A stretch of DNA of 64,000 nt from Gnetum montanum (lineage: Eukaryota; Streptophyta; Gnetopsida; Gnetales; Gnetaceae). The notes beneath the pieces were generated by a model. That model did no database searches and had not been told where the DNA came from. It was given only the letters and a program-made list of their open reading frames with translations. Made by a program: the position numbers and the translations under genes. Shown here piece by piece: positions 11,715-24,552 of this stretch. Position 1 is the first letter of the stretch; every line of letters starts with the position of its first letter. The stretch covers positions 63,599-127,598 of the forward strand of contig MNCI01004768.1 in the NCBI GenBank assembly GCA_015680685.1, read 5' to 3'.

Positions 11715-12890
11715 TGGTATGTCCCTGATGTCGATCAACTATGTGTTCTCCAAGATGTTCATGAAGGTCCTTGTGGAGGATACTATGCTAGGAGATGCAC
11801 GTCCATTAAAATCCTAATGGTAGGGTACAACTAGCCAACAATCTTTAGGGATGCTCACCATTATGTCTACTCTTGTGAATGATTCCAATGAGATGGTGGA
11901 ATAACTGCTTAAATGGAGAGACCTCAATAACGGATTCAACAACTAGAACCCTTTGACATTTGGGACATTGATTTCATGGGTTCCATCACATCCATGTCAA
12001 ATGAAAAGGCATACATCATAGTCATTGTTGACTATTATATAAAATGGGTAGAAGCAATAGTCATCATCGATTGTACATCTTCTACTACTACTCAATTTGT
12101 ACAACAAAATGTTGTAAACAAGTTTGGAGTACCACATGCATTAATTTATGATAATGGAACTCACTTTATAGGTACTAATTTTTGAAAGCTCACGTAACAC
12201 TTGGGGGTTGAACATAAACTCACAACACTCTACCACCCCCAAGCTAACAGTCAAGCAAAGGTTACCAATATGAAAATCATAAGGATTCTAACAAGAAGTG
12301 TTAGCAAATGTACAAAAGACTAAAGCACAAAACTTAATAGTGCCCATTGGGCCTATTGCTCAACATGAAACTTCCTATAGCTATTCTACCTATGAGTTTG
12401 TGTACAGAAAATTACCAACACTTCCTATTTAATCTAAGCTCTATACACTTTCAACAGCTTGTGACCTTAACCTTAACTTGAGTCTAGCATAAAAAGAAAG
12501 ACTAATGAATCTCAACCTGTTAGATGAAAATCAATTAGTAGCCCTATCATCTAATGAGTTGCACAAGGCCTACAGAAAAAAGTTCCATGAACTTAAAATT
12601 AGAAAAGTCAAATTTCAACCAAGAGGTAAGATTCTCTACTGGAACCTCACACACATACCTCAACAAACTAAGTTCCAAATGTTGTGGGAAGGACCTTACA
12701 TCATTTACGAAGCTTTTCCTTTTAGGGCCATGATGATCTATGAACCTAAGAACCCAAACAAAAAATAACTATTCAACATCTAACAAATCAAATCTTTCCA
12801 CAAGCATAAGCCAACTAATACAACAAATGCCTCATCAAATCGACAACCATGCTCCATATTTTGAATCTCCTCCTTTCAACTAAGTCATGG
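11715..12890 (+). pseudogene. Integrase of element B, broken, catalytic Glu lost
   Basis: Zinc-binding region at about 11,745-11,890 (HEGPCGGYY; the second Cys pair is damaged), core from DIDFMGS (about 11,965) through VDYYIKWVEA and the second Asp in YDNGTHF (about 12,147). The third acid of the D,D-35-E triad is Lys (AAG at 12,258-12,260, SQAKVTN), while element A keeps Glu there. The C-terminal tail (12,505-12,768: MNLNLLDENQLVALSSNELHKA.. LWEGPYIIYEAF) is open and well conserved with A and D. Confidence 0.82.
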
Positions 12891-13969
12891 GGGAGATGCC
12901 CACCCATGCTAATTATATAAGTGGCTCCTTAGTTTTTCAACCTTTTGTTTTACAACTTTTTTTTTACACATTATTTATTTTACATCTTCTTGTTTTCTTG
13001 TTATTAATCTTTACTAATTTTTGTTTTACACCATCATTAGTACATTTGCTATTTCTTGAAAATTTTACACTTTATTTTATATTTTATTTTATTTTTGTGT
13101 TATTTTCTTAAATTTTTTGTTAATAAGTACCAGGTACAATGGTAATGTGTTACGTGATGGTGGTATGTACTATTTTGTTAATTGATTGTTGGTGTATATA
13201 TTTTGGCTTTGAATTTTGTTATAAATGATTAGGACATGGTTTCTTTTTCATGCAATAGGTAGTGAGTCCACAACATCCACGCATTCACAAACTCTATGGT
13301 TTTCCTTGTTCTGGAAATGTGTAGTCCCTTTTTCATTAACAAAACTTTAACAAATTTGTACTTTGGTAGTTTCCATAATTGAAAAGGATTCAAATGTTTG
13401 AGTGGGGTGTGACTTCAAGGGGATTCAATATTCTTTGTGCCTCTCTGTTTGCCTGGGTGCATGGCCATTTTCATAGATTTCTTACCATTCCATGTTGACC
13501 AATAAAAGGAAGTTGAATAAGTCTTTGCATGATGTGGTTCTCATAAAAAAACAAAAAAAAAATTATGGGAATTCAAAGCACCCCCATTAGACAAAATAAA
13601 TGCATACATATTTGCATGGTGTGGTTCCCATTTCAAAAAAATGATGGGAATTAAAAGCACACCCCGTAGACAAAATAAACAAGCTACATTATGGGACTAG
13701 AAAGACATGTCACCCATGCCTGAAGGTTCCCTCTAACTAAGGTCATTTCTTAGCTATCAAGAGTCATTGGATGTTAATTTTATCCAGGCTGTTCCCTTCT
13801 CTTATCATGAACACCCAATTTTGTAAAGATCGTAGCTCCATACACTTCGGTACTTAGAGTTTGTTTGTTCCATCTAGTCAATTTGTATGTTAGTGAATAA
13901 TCCCATACATACCTAATATTTTTTAAGGAAATTGTTCCTCCTCTTCTTCACTCAAGGACAAGTTTTTAT
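12870..13969 (+). other. 3' spacer of element B
   Basis: Starts at a purine-rich motif (AAGTCATGGGGGAGATG, near 12,883) closely resembling the true polypurine tract at 13,970-13,984. It is about 1.1 kb, against about 1.9-2.0 kb in A, D and E, so part is deleted. It keeps a stretch (about 13,255-13,745) matching A, D and E, including GTCACCCATGCCTGAAGG. A 13,520-13,690 segment seems to repeat a GCATGGTGTGGTTC unit twice. Confidence 0.55.
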
Positions 13970-13984
13970 TTAGTTTTGGGGGTA
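13970..13984 (+). promoter_or_regulatory. Polypurine tract of element B
   Basis: TAGTTTTGGGGGTA directly before the 3' LTR, matching the position and core of the tract in A, D and E. Confidence 0.75.
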
Positions 13985-14834
13985 TGATGAATCGTGTTTT
14001 TCATCTGCTCCAACGTTAGGTATCCAATGTTGATGCCTTGACGTTGGGTATCTAATGTCAAAGCTTGGATGCAATGTCAGGTATTTGTTATTGCGAGGTG
14101 TACATCAGCCTATAAATATAGCACTTGGGCTCATGATTTAGAGTCAATTTTCATATAGTTTTTTAGTTAGAGTATCAAAGATCTTGTAGCTTGTTTTCTC
14201 CAAAGTTAGAATATTTTCTAAGTGCCCACGACACTAGTTTAGGGGTGTATGAATCTTTGTCTAAACAATGATGTACCTGAGCATAGTAGTGGATGGGAAT
14301 AAAAATGAACTCTTTTGATAATCCTTGTAGCACTGAGAATAGCTTAATGTTTTCTTTAATGCACTTTACTGCATTTTAATTAAGTAACTAATTTTTACTT
14401 GTTAATAAACATAAGCACAACCACTTTGAGTATACGTATAGTGTTTGATAACCTAGCAATGCTTAACTTTTGGTAGCCCAACAATGCTATATGTGTTTAG
14501 GATGTATCCAAGAAAGTGGAATGGTTACTTGTGTTAGGCTAGCTAGGCAGTAAATGAATTAGATCTTAAATTAGTCTATCTTTTATTCTTGTTGTAGGCA
14601 ATTAAACTTATAAAACATAAAATGAGAAAAATTATGCATCTCAATTACACTTAAACCATACCCTTAAGCTTCACAAGTGTAGTTGGGAAGACAGAAAATA
14701 TTTTAAATGCCCATTTCACTTTCTAGAGTAACTAGTGCACTAGAGAACTATAGGTCCATGGAAGTCAATTGGATTATGCATAAATGCCTTAGTGATTCAT
14801 ATGGTTGGACATAGGGGTACCTCACCACTCATCA
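13985..14834 (+). repeat. 3' LTR of element B (850 bp)
   Basis: Opens TGATGAATCG and closes CCACTCATCA, the intact version of the terminal inverted repeat. TATA-like CCTATAAATATAG at about 14,109-14,121. Many substitutions and small indels separate it from the 5' LTR, indicating an old insertion. Confidence 0.9.
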
Positions 14835-14839
14835 CTTAG

Positions 14840-15480
14840 CCCCTATTGGTAATCTTTTGTCAAAATTCCTCCAAATCATTATGGGTGTTTTTGAATTATT
14901 ATAGAAACAACTCTCATCTAAGTCATTTAGATGTGAGAGTATAGAGGATGGGTAGAGAGATCCAAAAAATATTTGAACAATCTAAGCTTACAACAACAAT
15001 CTTGATAATTTCATACAAGCATTGTGAAGGTGGTTAGGCAAGCAAGAAGAGAGAAGCTTAAGAAAATTAGTCCTTGCTTGCCATTATCAAACATAGCAAA
15101 GATGGATCATTTTCCCTCCTTACTTAGATATCTTGCTTACTAGGAGGAATTATTAGAATATTGGATTTCCATGCAAAACTTGTTTTCTTTCTCCCTGCTA
15201 TCTCCTGTAGCAACCACAGTCTTCTTCCTTCCTAGCCATACTCCATGATACTGTATCTCTTTTTTTTTTTTTTCTGTTCTACTCAATTACTTTTGCCTTG
15301 TATGTTTTTTCCCTCTCCTCCTCTCCCTATTTATTGGTAGAATAAGGGATAATGGATGGTTTCTTGTAACTGACTTCTTGAGAAACTTTTGTTTTCTTTT
15401 CTTTCTTTTTCAAGTTCTCTCTCTCTTTTTTTTAGCAATGATTCATGAGTTCAATTCTCTTCATGATCACTATGAAAAAA
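14840..15480 (-). repeat. Probable distal part of the element J LTR
   Basis: Follows the target duplication of element B and so continues the sequence broken at 5,655. No coding potential. It holds a T14 run near 15,261-15,274 and a minus-strand TATA-like AATAAATAGGG near 15,330. The outer end of the LTR was not identified, so this call is inference from continuity. Confidence 0.35.
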
Positions 15481-17130
15481 TAAATAAAAATATGTACATT
15501 CGCAAGTTGTAGGTTTAGTTCCTAAATCAACAATTTTTGATATTTCAGAATTTATATTTTGCTAGATCTCATGTTCAATTCCTCTTAATAATTGCAAAAC
15601 ATTCCAGCATAATATCTATCTCTTTATCATTCAAAATTTTCATAATATGCAAGGAAAGAGTTTTCAAAATAGATTCATAATAAGGGTAGTTTAGGATAAG
15701 TAATCATATAAGGCACCTTCTTTTTTAGGTCATCAACGATGTAAATTTTTCCATCATCTTACGAGCCTTGAAAGGTCATCACGTGATCTTTCTATAGCCA
15801 TGGGGAGGATACTTATACTCTACTATTTTAAACTAAAAAGAGCAATGTATCACATTTAGATAAAATAAAATATAAAATATAAATCTATGGTATTTGCACA
15901 CAATATCCCTGATTCATGGGTCAAGTTCCTCCAACTTGATTCATAGGTCAAGTTCCTCAATATGAGCATTCTTTTCCATCTCAACATACCTGTTTTAGCT
16001 CTTGAGGCATACCTTAGAGTATTTTCCTCTATTTTCCCTTTGTTTCTCAACATCTCTATTGAAATAGAATAAAAAATATTTTTCCCAAATATTATTTATT
16101 ATTATTATTTAAAAAATTCCTAGCATGTATTTTAAATCATATTTCTTATGCATAAAGTATTTAAACATTTAATCATAATACATATAAAAATCTAGTCAAT
16201 AAATTTATTACTATTCCAATTAGCTATTTCCACCACAATCCAAACAAAGAACACACACAACTTATCAACAAAACATGCACACAAACACACATAAATACTA
16301 TTATAATCGTTAACATAAAAACTTAAGGAGAAGTGCTTCATTACACCTATGGTAAGATACCTCATGTTCTAGTTTCTGCAATCCCTTCTACAGTCCATCT
16401 CACCTCATGATATATTTAGCCATAAGCTATGATTTTGTATAATCTAGCATTATTTTTTCAATGTAGTGATAATAACATGTTTGTTTTGCTAAACAAGTAT
16501 GTCTTAAATTCAACTCCTTGAGTGCCTAAGGACACTTTTAGGCATAGTTATACAAGGGCACTAAGGGTTGGAGCCTGCTTTGGGAAGGACCCACTTGTAT
16601 AACTCTTGTATTTCATACTTGACAAGCAATTCCACATCACCTTTTACCTTCTACAATAATCAAGACTCAATAAACACTTTCCGTAACATTAAATAATCTG
16701 TCCATACATCAAAACTTCATTACCCATATCTTATTCATACCATAAACCATTGTTGCCCAAGATTCCCTCTTCCTAAACTTTGAATGCCAAATTTTCAAAA
16801 ATTGTGCATCATTAATGGCCCAAAACACTCTAGACAAGCTACACATTTTTTAGATATTTCATTTGACTCATTTCTTTTTTTGAAAGATGAATCAAAAATT
16901 TGAAATTTTTGATAGTGACATTGTAGCTATGATGTCATCTTTATAACCCATGATCTATGATGTCACACATATAAAAATAGTATACATATGCACAGGAGTT
17001 AGTAAAATTCTTCATTTTCTCATTTTGTAACAAGAGAGTTTTTGCAATTTGTTTTCTTAAAGCTCTTACACACTAGCTTCCAAAGGTCATAACTTCACCC
17101 CTATAGCTCTAATTTTTAAAATTCTTGAAT
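15481..17130. other. AT-rich sequence without recognisable gene
   Basis: No convincing coding region. Two imperfect tandem units of about 33 bp (TTCATRGGTCAAGTTCCTC core) lie at 15,911-15,960. Near 16,535-16,600 there is a block matching the 3' spacers of gypsy elements A, D and E (GAGCCTGCTTTGGGAAGGAC). At 17,138-17,160 the purine-rich AAGTCATGGGGGGATG motif of the same elements occurs. These suggest decayed gypsy-derived DNA. Confidence 0.4.
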
Positions 17131-17474
17131 CTTGTCGACCCCATAGTGTTCAACTAAGTCATGGGGGGATGTATTGCATAATACAACTAAAACTTTGAGC
17201 ACCCAAAAGATGCCATAAAGCATAAGTATAAGAGATAATGATAACCTTATGGTTAATCGATTAAAGTTAGGGTAGACAAATTTAGATAATCCTCCTAATG
17301 GACCATACCACATATTTTAAGCCATAACAAGTATGAAAATGATAACTATGTAAGGTTGTAAGTAATTAAAAGATATAAAACCTAAGGGGTTTCTTTTTTA
17401 AAATTTTTCTAACTCTATAATCATAATAAGATAAGAACTTTATCTGGCCAAGGGTATGAGTAAGGTAAAGAACC

Positions 17475-19990
17475 ATGAAGAATTGGTATAAACACTTTAA
17501 TAATTTCAAACCATTGTTGATTGCAAATGGTCCCAAAGAGATCAATAGAGTGAGGAACTTTTCAAATTGGGAGCAAAATACCAAGAGGTTATGGGAGAGG
17601 TTGAGTAGGAGAATAAACTTCCCAAGAAAAACACACAAAGAAAGAGGCTTAATCATATAACATTCATCAAGAAACTCCTGCCATAGAGCACTCAACCCAA
17701 TGAGAGGTAGAAATTCCAAAAGTACCTAAACAAGGACATCACCTCACACTCTCATTGGAATGCCTCCAATCCATACATGAAAAATCAACCATTTCCATAG
17801 TCATTGTGGAGATGCATTTTGGTCCTTTTATGGAATTTTCTCCATAATCTATAAAGATGCAACTCCAAGTGTCTCTCTTATGACCCACACTAACTAATAG
17901 TGGAGAATGGTACATAGGAGAAACATACCAATTCTAGCAAAATAAATAAGCCAATGCAATAGTTAAAATTAAAGGATTCTATGTACCTTATTGAGTAGAG
18001 GGAATCACCAATATCCTCAATATTCCAAATGAAAGAGAAAATGTAACACAAATTTCAACAAGATCTAACTTTAATGCAAAATGGTTGTGGCTACAAAGAG
18101 CATATGGTAAATAGGCCAAAGATTATAGTGAGATCATAGCAAAAGAAAAGACATATTTTAAAGTTGGCACCTATCATTTATTTTTGATAAAGAGGCTCAA
18201 TAAGATATCCACATATGCAGCCAAAAGAAGTGCCATCCTGATGGAAAAATTTAATGTCAAAATCATTGATCTATTCTTCCTTGAGATTCAAAGGCAGTTT
18301 AAGGAAAAGAAGGTAGCGAAGCAAATACTTCCATTCCCTTGCCTCATCAGGAAGCTATGTAACCAAGTTGGAATCTTAGGATACACCAATGATGTCCCTA
18401 GGAAGGCCCAAAATTCTTCTTATGTAGAAATGTTCAAGCTAGTGCCACCAAAGAATGACCAAGTAGAAAAATCACCAAGCATCGAGGGAATTGTAGGAAC
18501 CACCCTTACCAGTAGCATTCTTGCTACTGGTTAGCAACAACAAGTAGGACCTAGTAGTCAACCACAAGCTAAACATTAGTAGTAACAACGATAGTAATAA
18601 CAATTTCTACTATGACCATAGGATTATTGACTGTCTATGAGCCATCTATAGTAGATTGTAGAAACAATTAGCTGGGGAACAAGGGAGGGAGCTAATTTAT
18701 ATAAAGTGAGAGAGAGCTCCATAAGGCCCACCATATCTACAAACCCAACCAATAGGTAAGTATCATTGTAAATAGGAGGAGAGGATGACTAGATGCAAAA
18801 AATATTAGGAAATGCTACATCATTCCAAGTTATGCTAAATAGCTAAAGGAGCCACAATTGTGATTATGCAACACCAAAATGCAGGGAGAGTAGCTAAGAT
18901 AATAAAATATTACATCAAAGAATCTTTTAATGTTCTTGTTGTGCTATTGACTGATATTTCTAGAGGAAGAGATGCTCAAATGCTTGCCTGTACCTCAAAG
19001 AATACTATTGAACATGAAGACATACTAGACATACTATTGTAGATAGGACAACTAATGCAAAATATTTTTGATATCCCTAATAATATCATTATAATTCAGT
19101 CTAATTTGATCATCATAAAAGAAAAGTGGATCATGGTTGAAACTAGGGCGGAACATTCAAAAAATAAAGTGTAAAGATTGCAAAAGAAGCTAGCCACTAT
19201 AAGAGTTGAAAGAAAAGATCCAACACAATTTATAGCACCAAACCAACTTGAACTTATCATAACCAACCATGTGAGGTACATGATTGAACACAACATAAAT
19301 ATAGAAAATGTAAAGGAGAAGGTAATATGAGATGCATCAGTTGCCAAGGCTCAAACATATGCACATGCCAAAGCACTCACCATCATATAGGAAGAAAAAA
19401 AGTAATTAGCTTCTAATAATGCTCAGTTGATCAACATTGAAAATCATAAGAATGTTCTCAAGGAGAGCATCCAACAACTTCAAGAGTAACTAGTCTATGT
19501 CAACCAAGATATGAGTCACTTAGCCCATGAAAATAGAACTCTATTACTGAAAGAGGTCTATGCCATTTGCCAAAAATATGTAATTGAAATCAATGCATGG
19601 AAAAATAAGGCCAAGAATCATGAAAGACTCAAGAATCATTTCAAGGACCAGGTGGGCATGTACAAACAAATAAATGAGAAAGAAATCTAGATAGTAAAGG
19701 CCAAAATCAATTCAATTTCTGCACAAAATCTTGCTTGGTAGCCCATTTTGAATAGCCTTGCTCATGTCTAGCAAGTTGAAGTAAAGAATAAAGATCTATA
19801 GATCAAAGATTTGATAGAATGCATGGGATTAGCAAACCTCTGGTATGCTAATCTAGCCATGTTAACAGTAGGTAGGCCCAAGAATGAATTAGAACAATAA
19901 GTAGTAGCAACCTATGTAATGTACAAGAAGGAATTTGCTAATAGAAAAGATGTCCTACAAAAGTTACATGTTGCAAAGAAAGATGAGATT
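17475..19990 (+). pseudogene. Decayed ORF with plant-transposon-like segment and coiled coil
   Basis: Plus-strand frames connect over about 2.5 kb with roughly a dozen stops or shifts. The best open part (18,184-18,534) has LFFLEIQRQFKEKKVAKQI followed by LPFPCLIRKLCNQVGI. This resembles the segment typical of the 'putative plant transposon protein' family found near Athila/Tat-type elements. I recall this family from its pattern and cannot confirm it here. Downstream (about 19,085-19,700) is Lys/Glu/Gln-rich and heptad-like, suggesting a coiled coil (KEKWIMVETRAEHSKNK, then AHENRTLLLKEVYAICQKY). It runs directly into a partial LTR of element C, so its 3' end is lost. Function unknown. Confidence 0.4.
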
Positions 19991-20511
19991 CTTGAAACTC
20001 CTTGTAGTACTCAAAATAGATTAATGTTTACTTTCATTCATTTTACATTTATGCATTTTACATAAGTATGATCACCTCAAGCATACCGTTAACGCTTGGT
20101 AATCCCAATAGTATTATCACTTGGTACACCCAGTAACTTAACACTTGGTAACCTAGTACCATCATAATAAGTTCAGGATGTGTATGGAAGGTGAGCCCAA
20201 ATATGTATGTTAGGAAATAGACTAAGATATTAGATAGTTACTTAGTTTAGTTCCCAATTAATCACTTTATTTCACACTTAGGATAATTAAAATAAAAGCT
20301 AAAAAATCAATAAAAATCATGTTCCTTGGCTTACACTTAACCATACACTTGCACCTATACAAGTGAAGCCAAGAAGACAATGATCATGTCCTCAGGTCAG
20401 TATCTTTGATATTAGCATTTGAAGAGCTAAAGTCCATAGAATTCAACCAGATCACTAATGCAATGCTTATGATTCGTATGGTTGGACTTAGGGACTACTC
20501 GTTGCTCACCA
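19990..20511 (+). repeat. 5' LTR fragment of element C (about 520 bp)
   Basis: Aligns with the right 60% of the B LTR from CTCCTTGTAGTACTC onward to the end GTTGCTCACCA. U3 and the TATA region are absent. The primer site follows at 20,512 (TTGACATCATTGATGTGGAAC), a strongly decayed Asp-type site. Confidence 0.75.
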
Positions 20512-20663
20512 TTGACATCATTGATGTGGAACTTTAGTTATCTAAGTGCACTACCTAGGAAAGTTAGTGAAACCATTCACTAACACTATAAAAAGAACTT
20601 AATGCTAACAACATTAAGATAAAGAAACATAACAACACATACCATTTTTTTCTCAATCACTGA

Positions 20664-22620
20664 TATGGCTCCTTCTCTTAGGGAAGACTCTTCACCATCA
20701 TTCAAAGGTGAATCCAATCAAAGAAAAGAAGGCCACAAGACACCTATTCCTCAAGAATTTAAGGTGGTCTATACTTATTTGGACGTCTACACTCCAAATG
20801 TCACCTTCATCCTACACCACAATGAGTAGCTATAATGGAGGAACATGAAAGGCAACATCATGTTACCTCTCAACTGATCTGATCCTACAATGCTATTAAA
20901 TAATATCATCAAGTTGGACATTGCAAGACTTAATGTAGAATATGAAATTTAGGATCATGTTTATCAGGATTATCATCCCACAAAAGTACAAAGAAAGAAA
21001 GATTGATAAATGGAAGTTAGATATGAGGCCTCAAAAGGTAAGAGGTTCCCTAACACTTATTCTTGCAAAATACACAAAGAATGAGAGGACTTATTTTTAG
21101 GTGCCCTCAAATACACATATTCCCATCCTCTTTTTGACAAGGATACTCTTAACCAACATTTGCAGTCCATTGTGGACAACCCTAGTTCTAGGAAGAATGA
21201 ATCCCAAGATTAAGGGGCCTCGAAAGGGGGTAGCCAAGGCAAGAGTAATGAAAATCACCAAGAAAAGAATAAACATGGTGATCGAGATAGGGATTAAAGA
21301 AGAGGGAACCATAGGCATTACTCTAGTGCTAGTTCTCCTTCCTCTTCACCTTCATCATCTTCATCATCTTTCTTCCCTAACTCAGATCAAAGTGAAAAAG
21401 GCAAAAAAAATCATGATGGAGATGAATGGCAGGATAAATATGATCACATATCCCACTAAAACAATAAATATCACAAGCATGAGTAATGGGGAGATGATCA
21501 TAATAGAGAAATAATGGATATTAGAACTCATCATAGGCATCATGGCCATAATAGGGGCCACAAAGATCACTATGACTATGGTGAGCCCATGCTAGCTACT
21601 AGGAATATATTGAAAATTGTAGAGGTTATTTGAGTACCAACTAGGCATGTGAAAGATATCTGAATCAAACCATTGGATATGAATAATATCCCCAAGTTTA
21701 AAGGAAATATAATTCAAATCCACAAAATCACCTGTAAGCCTTTCATGATGCATGTGCCTTGCAAAATGTGGAGAATAATTAGCATAAGCTAAAACTATTC
21801 CCAAGGATACTCATCAAAGAAATAAAATGTTGGTACCAATCCTTGGAATTGGAATCTATTTGATGATAGAGTACGATGCTTGAGTTATTCAATGATAAGT
21901 ATCAGATGTACATTAGAGTGTCCAATTTAAGGAGACAAATCCAAGGATGGAAACAAGGCACTCATGAGTCATTGGATGCAACTATGAGCAAGTACTACTC
22001 CTTGTTACACCAATGCCTAGGCCATGGCTACTCTCAACATGATTAACTATGGTAGATCATAGATGGGCTTCGAACTAAAATGAGGAGAACCCTTGGGGTC
22101 TATGCCCAAGGGAGACTTTCTAAGCTAAGGATCCATTATATTGAAAGGCTTATTAGGTAGGTATCTAAAGAAGAGGAAGATATGAAAAAATGGAAAAGTG
22201 TAGAGGAATACAACATAGATCCCTCCCTCCATAAGAGGGAGGTTTGTTTTTATGACAATTAGAAGGAGGCATCACTTGATGAAGTGGTGCAAAGAAAAAC
22301 CTTGTCAATCCAAAAATCTATCTCTAAAATATTAGCTAAGGTTGATAAAATGTGGGACTCCTTGCACAAAAAATTCCAAAGTGCTCTAAAGATTATAGAA
22401 GAGAGTAGAGATCAAGGAGGTAGTGGTAATGAGAGAAGAAAGAAGGAGGCTAAACATAAGCATTATAAAGCTAAGGACAAAGCTATGCAGTTGAGAAGTT
22501 TATAGAGTCTGAGTTAGAAGATGATGGGTGTAAAATATGCCAATATGAACATCGTAAGGGATGTTTCCCTATTATGTCATAGTTACAGGAATCTAGGATG
22601 TATGCTTTAAATTCCAAAGT
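20664..22620 (+). pseudogene. Gag of element C, broken
   Basis: ATG at 20,664 gives MAPSLREDSSPSFKGES, then the family's N-terminal domain (TPNVTFILHHNE, GNIMLPL, YHPTKVQ, to about 20,990). A Ser/His/Asp-rich low-complexity part follows (about 21,190-21,560), then capsid (about 21,600-22,160) and the C-terminal helical and basic part (22,284-22,505: VDKMWDSLHKKFQSALKIIEESRDQ). A Cys/His cluster follows in a shifted frame (CKICQYEHRKGCFP, about 22,530-22,572). Frame changes and stops throughout. Confidence 0.75.
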
Positions 22621-23199
22621 GGCAAAATGACAAGCACTTTGGAGGTTGCTTTATTTACAAGGTAATTAATGGCAACATGTCCACCACAAAACTTACTATC
22701 CAAGTGGTGTGCCACCTCAACCTCATGAGCAATGCCAATAGTGAAAACATCCATAATTTTGGGGAATGCCACCTCCAAGGCAAAAATACCCTTATCGCCA
22801 ACCCAATCCATATGGGTACTACATTTAGCAACCCATCTCTCCATGTGACTCTTCTAGTCATGCTTCCTTCCCACACCACTATTACCTTCTAGAATACTAC
22901 AAAGCACCATTTTCCTACTATCCTCCTTCATACTCTTCCACTCTTGCAACCCACCTTCAACTCCTCTACCACCTACTCCATCCATGTAGGGTGAGATACT
23001 TACACAACCATAATAAAGAAATGCCATGAGGACTATAAAATTACAACCAACTCCTCAGCCAATTAGTTTTAACTCTAAACCTTGCAAGAGATCATCCTTT
23101 CGAACCAACAGTCCTGGGAAGCCCTCATAAATACTTGTGGTTATGAACCTTGCTACTACCTCCTCAACAATGTCTATTGAGCCACCTTCAAACCAAGGC

Positions 23200-23730
23200 A
23201 CTCTCCATTTTTACATTGTCAAGTTGACCCATGTGGTTACTGATTAGATTAAGGTTGGTCATCTTCCCAAGAAGAGATCTGATCTTAGCAATCCCCTTAT
23301 TTATTTGTAGATTACCAAAAAAGAACCATGTAAGGCTCTTTAGACTCAAGTTATAGAGTTAACTTGATTTCACAAGAAATGTACAAAGCCTATAATCTAC
23401 CTCCCTTGAAAAAGAGCAATATCATACTAAAGTTGGTCGACCAATCCATCATTGTTCTTTAGGGATTTGTGAAAGACATCATGACCACCATTTGTAAATG
23501 ATCATATCCTATCGATTTCCTACTAATCTATATGAAAAATGGTAAGGAGGACTTTTCTATCATCATGGAAAGAGCATGGTTGAACACTATTGATGCATGG
23601 TTTGGAATTAGAGATCTTTCCTTTAAAATTTTCAAGGAGAATGAATTTGGTAAGATTGAGAAGAAGAAAGTTCCATGCATCGTGTACAGTGACATAGGGT
23701 GCCACTGTGTTCAAAAACTATGATTCATAA
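23200..23730 (+). pseudogene. Aspartic protease of element C, broken
   Basis: Parallel to 9,195-9,720 of element B. The active-site half is out of frame. The C-terminal half is open at 23,532-23,723: EDFSIIMERAWLNTIDA, GIRDLSFKIF, then KKKVPCIVYSD. The conserved IIMGRAWL has become IIMERAWL. Confidence 0.7.
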
Positions 23731-23850
23731 TGAGCACATCACTTAAGGAATGCAGTTAGTATGTGGATGTCATAGACATTCAAAGGTTTCTATATGCAAT
23801 AGCCACTAAATTGGAGGGCACTCAATGGCTACCAACCAAAAATGAGGGTA

Positions 23851-24151
23851 AATCAACAATGACATTTTAACATTATTTGAGAAATTGATTACAACCAATA
23901 ATGAGTCTATTATGATTTGAAAATTATTGGGAAAAACTAAAAATGCAAGCTATGAATGGCATAATTTTTAGCACAATTAATTATCTTAATTAGTATATAC
24001 ATTAGAGATTTAGCTTGTGGTTGAGCCATAGAAAGTTCTTTTGTTTTTAAACCAAAAGCATCCAAATTTCTAAACTACTTAGTAAAAAGGTTTACCAATA
24101 TGAAAGATCTATATTATGTGGTTGTTTCTAGAATACAAATTTCCAAGTCTC
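23851..24151. other. AT-rich sequence without recognisable gene
   Basis: No coding potential and no similarity noticed to other parts of the window. Confidence 0.5.
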
Positions 24152-24447
24152 TACCCCATAGATATAGAGTTGATTAAGGAAGATCAGATCTCTTACTCAC
24201 TTTTGATATTTTCTAAATATTTTTAGGTTCCATCATTACTGGGCAATGATGGGATGATTACAATCATTTAAATATACATGTGATCAACAAAATTTTTTTA
24301 CCCCATAGATATGGATTTGATTAAAGAGGGTTAGATCTTTTATCCACATTTGAAATTTTCTAAATCTTTTTTGGTCACATCGTTGTTGGGCAATGTTGCC
24401 TTGAAAATTTTGGAATGGTTGCATTTATTTAAATATACATGTCATCA
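24152..24447. repeat. Two tandem copies of a ~145-bp repeat
   Basis: Copy 1 (about 24,152-24,297) and copy 2 (about 24,298-24,447) both open with TACCCCATAGATAT and close with ATTTAAATATACATGT. They differ by several substitutions. The closing part of copy 1 is repeated at 30,199-30,226. Confidence 0.75.
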
Positions 24448-24552
24448 TCAACCTAGCCTTATTCTAACAATATGGGATTAATTACATAAGTTCTTTTTCT
24501 TCATTTTCCTCTATAAATAGCTAGATCCTTATTTATCTATAGTTTCTTCAAA

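Larger units (their letters stand above)
5656..14834 (+). mobile_element. Element B: full-length Ty3/gypsy (Athila/Tat type) retrotransposon
   Basis: A 9.18-kb element with two LTRs (5,656-6,525 and 13,985-14,834), primer site, gag, protease, reverse transcriptase, RNase H, integrase, 3' spacer and polypurine tract, all on the plus strand in gypsy order. Flanking bases are CTTGG (5,651-5,655) and CTTAG (14,835-14,839), a 5-bp target duplication with one change. RT wording such as YIDFRQLNMATFKDHF, the pre-RT region with a QRRLN motif, and the Asp-type primer site all point to the non-chromoviral Athila/Tat branch. All reading frames are broken. Confidence 0.9.
19990..23850 (+). mobile_element. 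Element C: 5' half of a Ty3/gypsy (Athila/Tat type) retrotransposon
   Basis: Contains the right part of a 5' LTR, primer site, gag and protease in the same order as element B. Similarity to B ends near 23,850, just after the region corresponding to B 9,840 (GGAGGGCAC shared). RT, integrase and the 3' LTR are absent. The left of the LTR is also missing, so both ends are truncated. Confidence 0.78.

Noticed and set aside
12959-13111. Hydrophobic Phe/Leu-rich open frame after the B integrase as an envelope-type protein
   Set aside because: Low-complexity T-rich spacer; the phase is not conserved in A, D or E.
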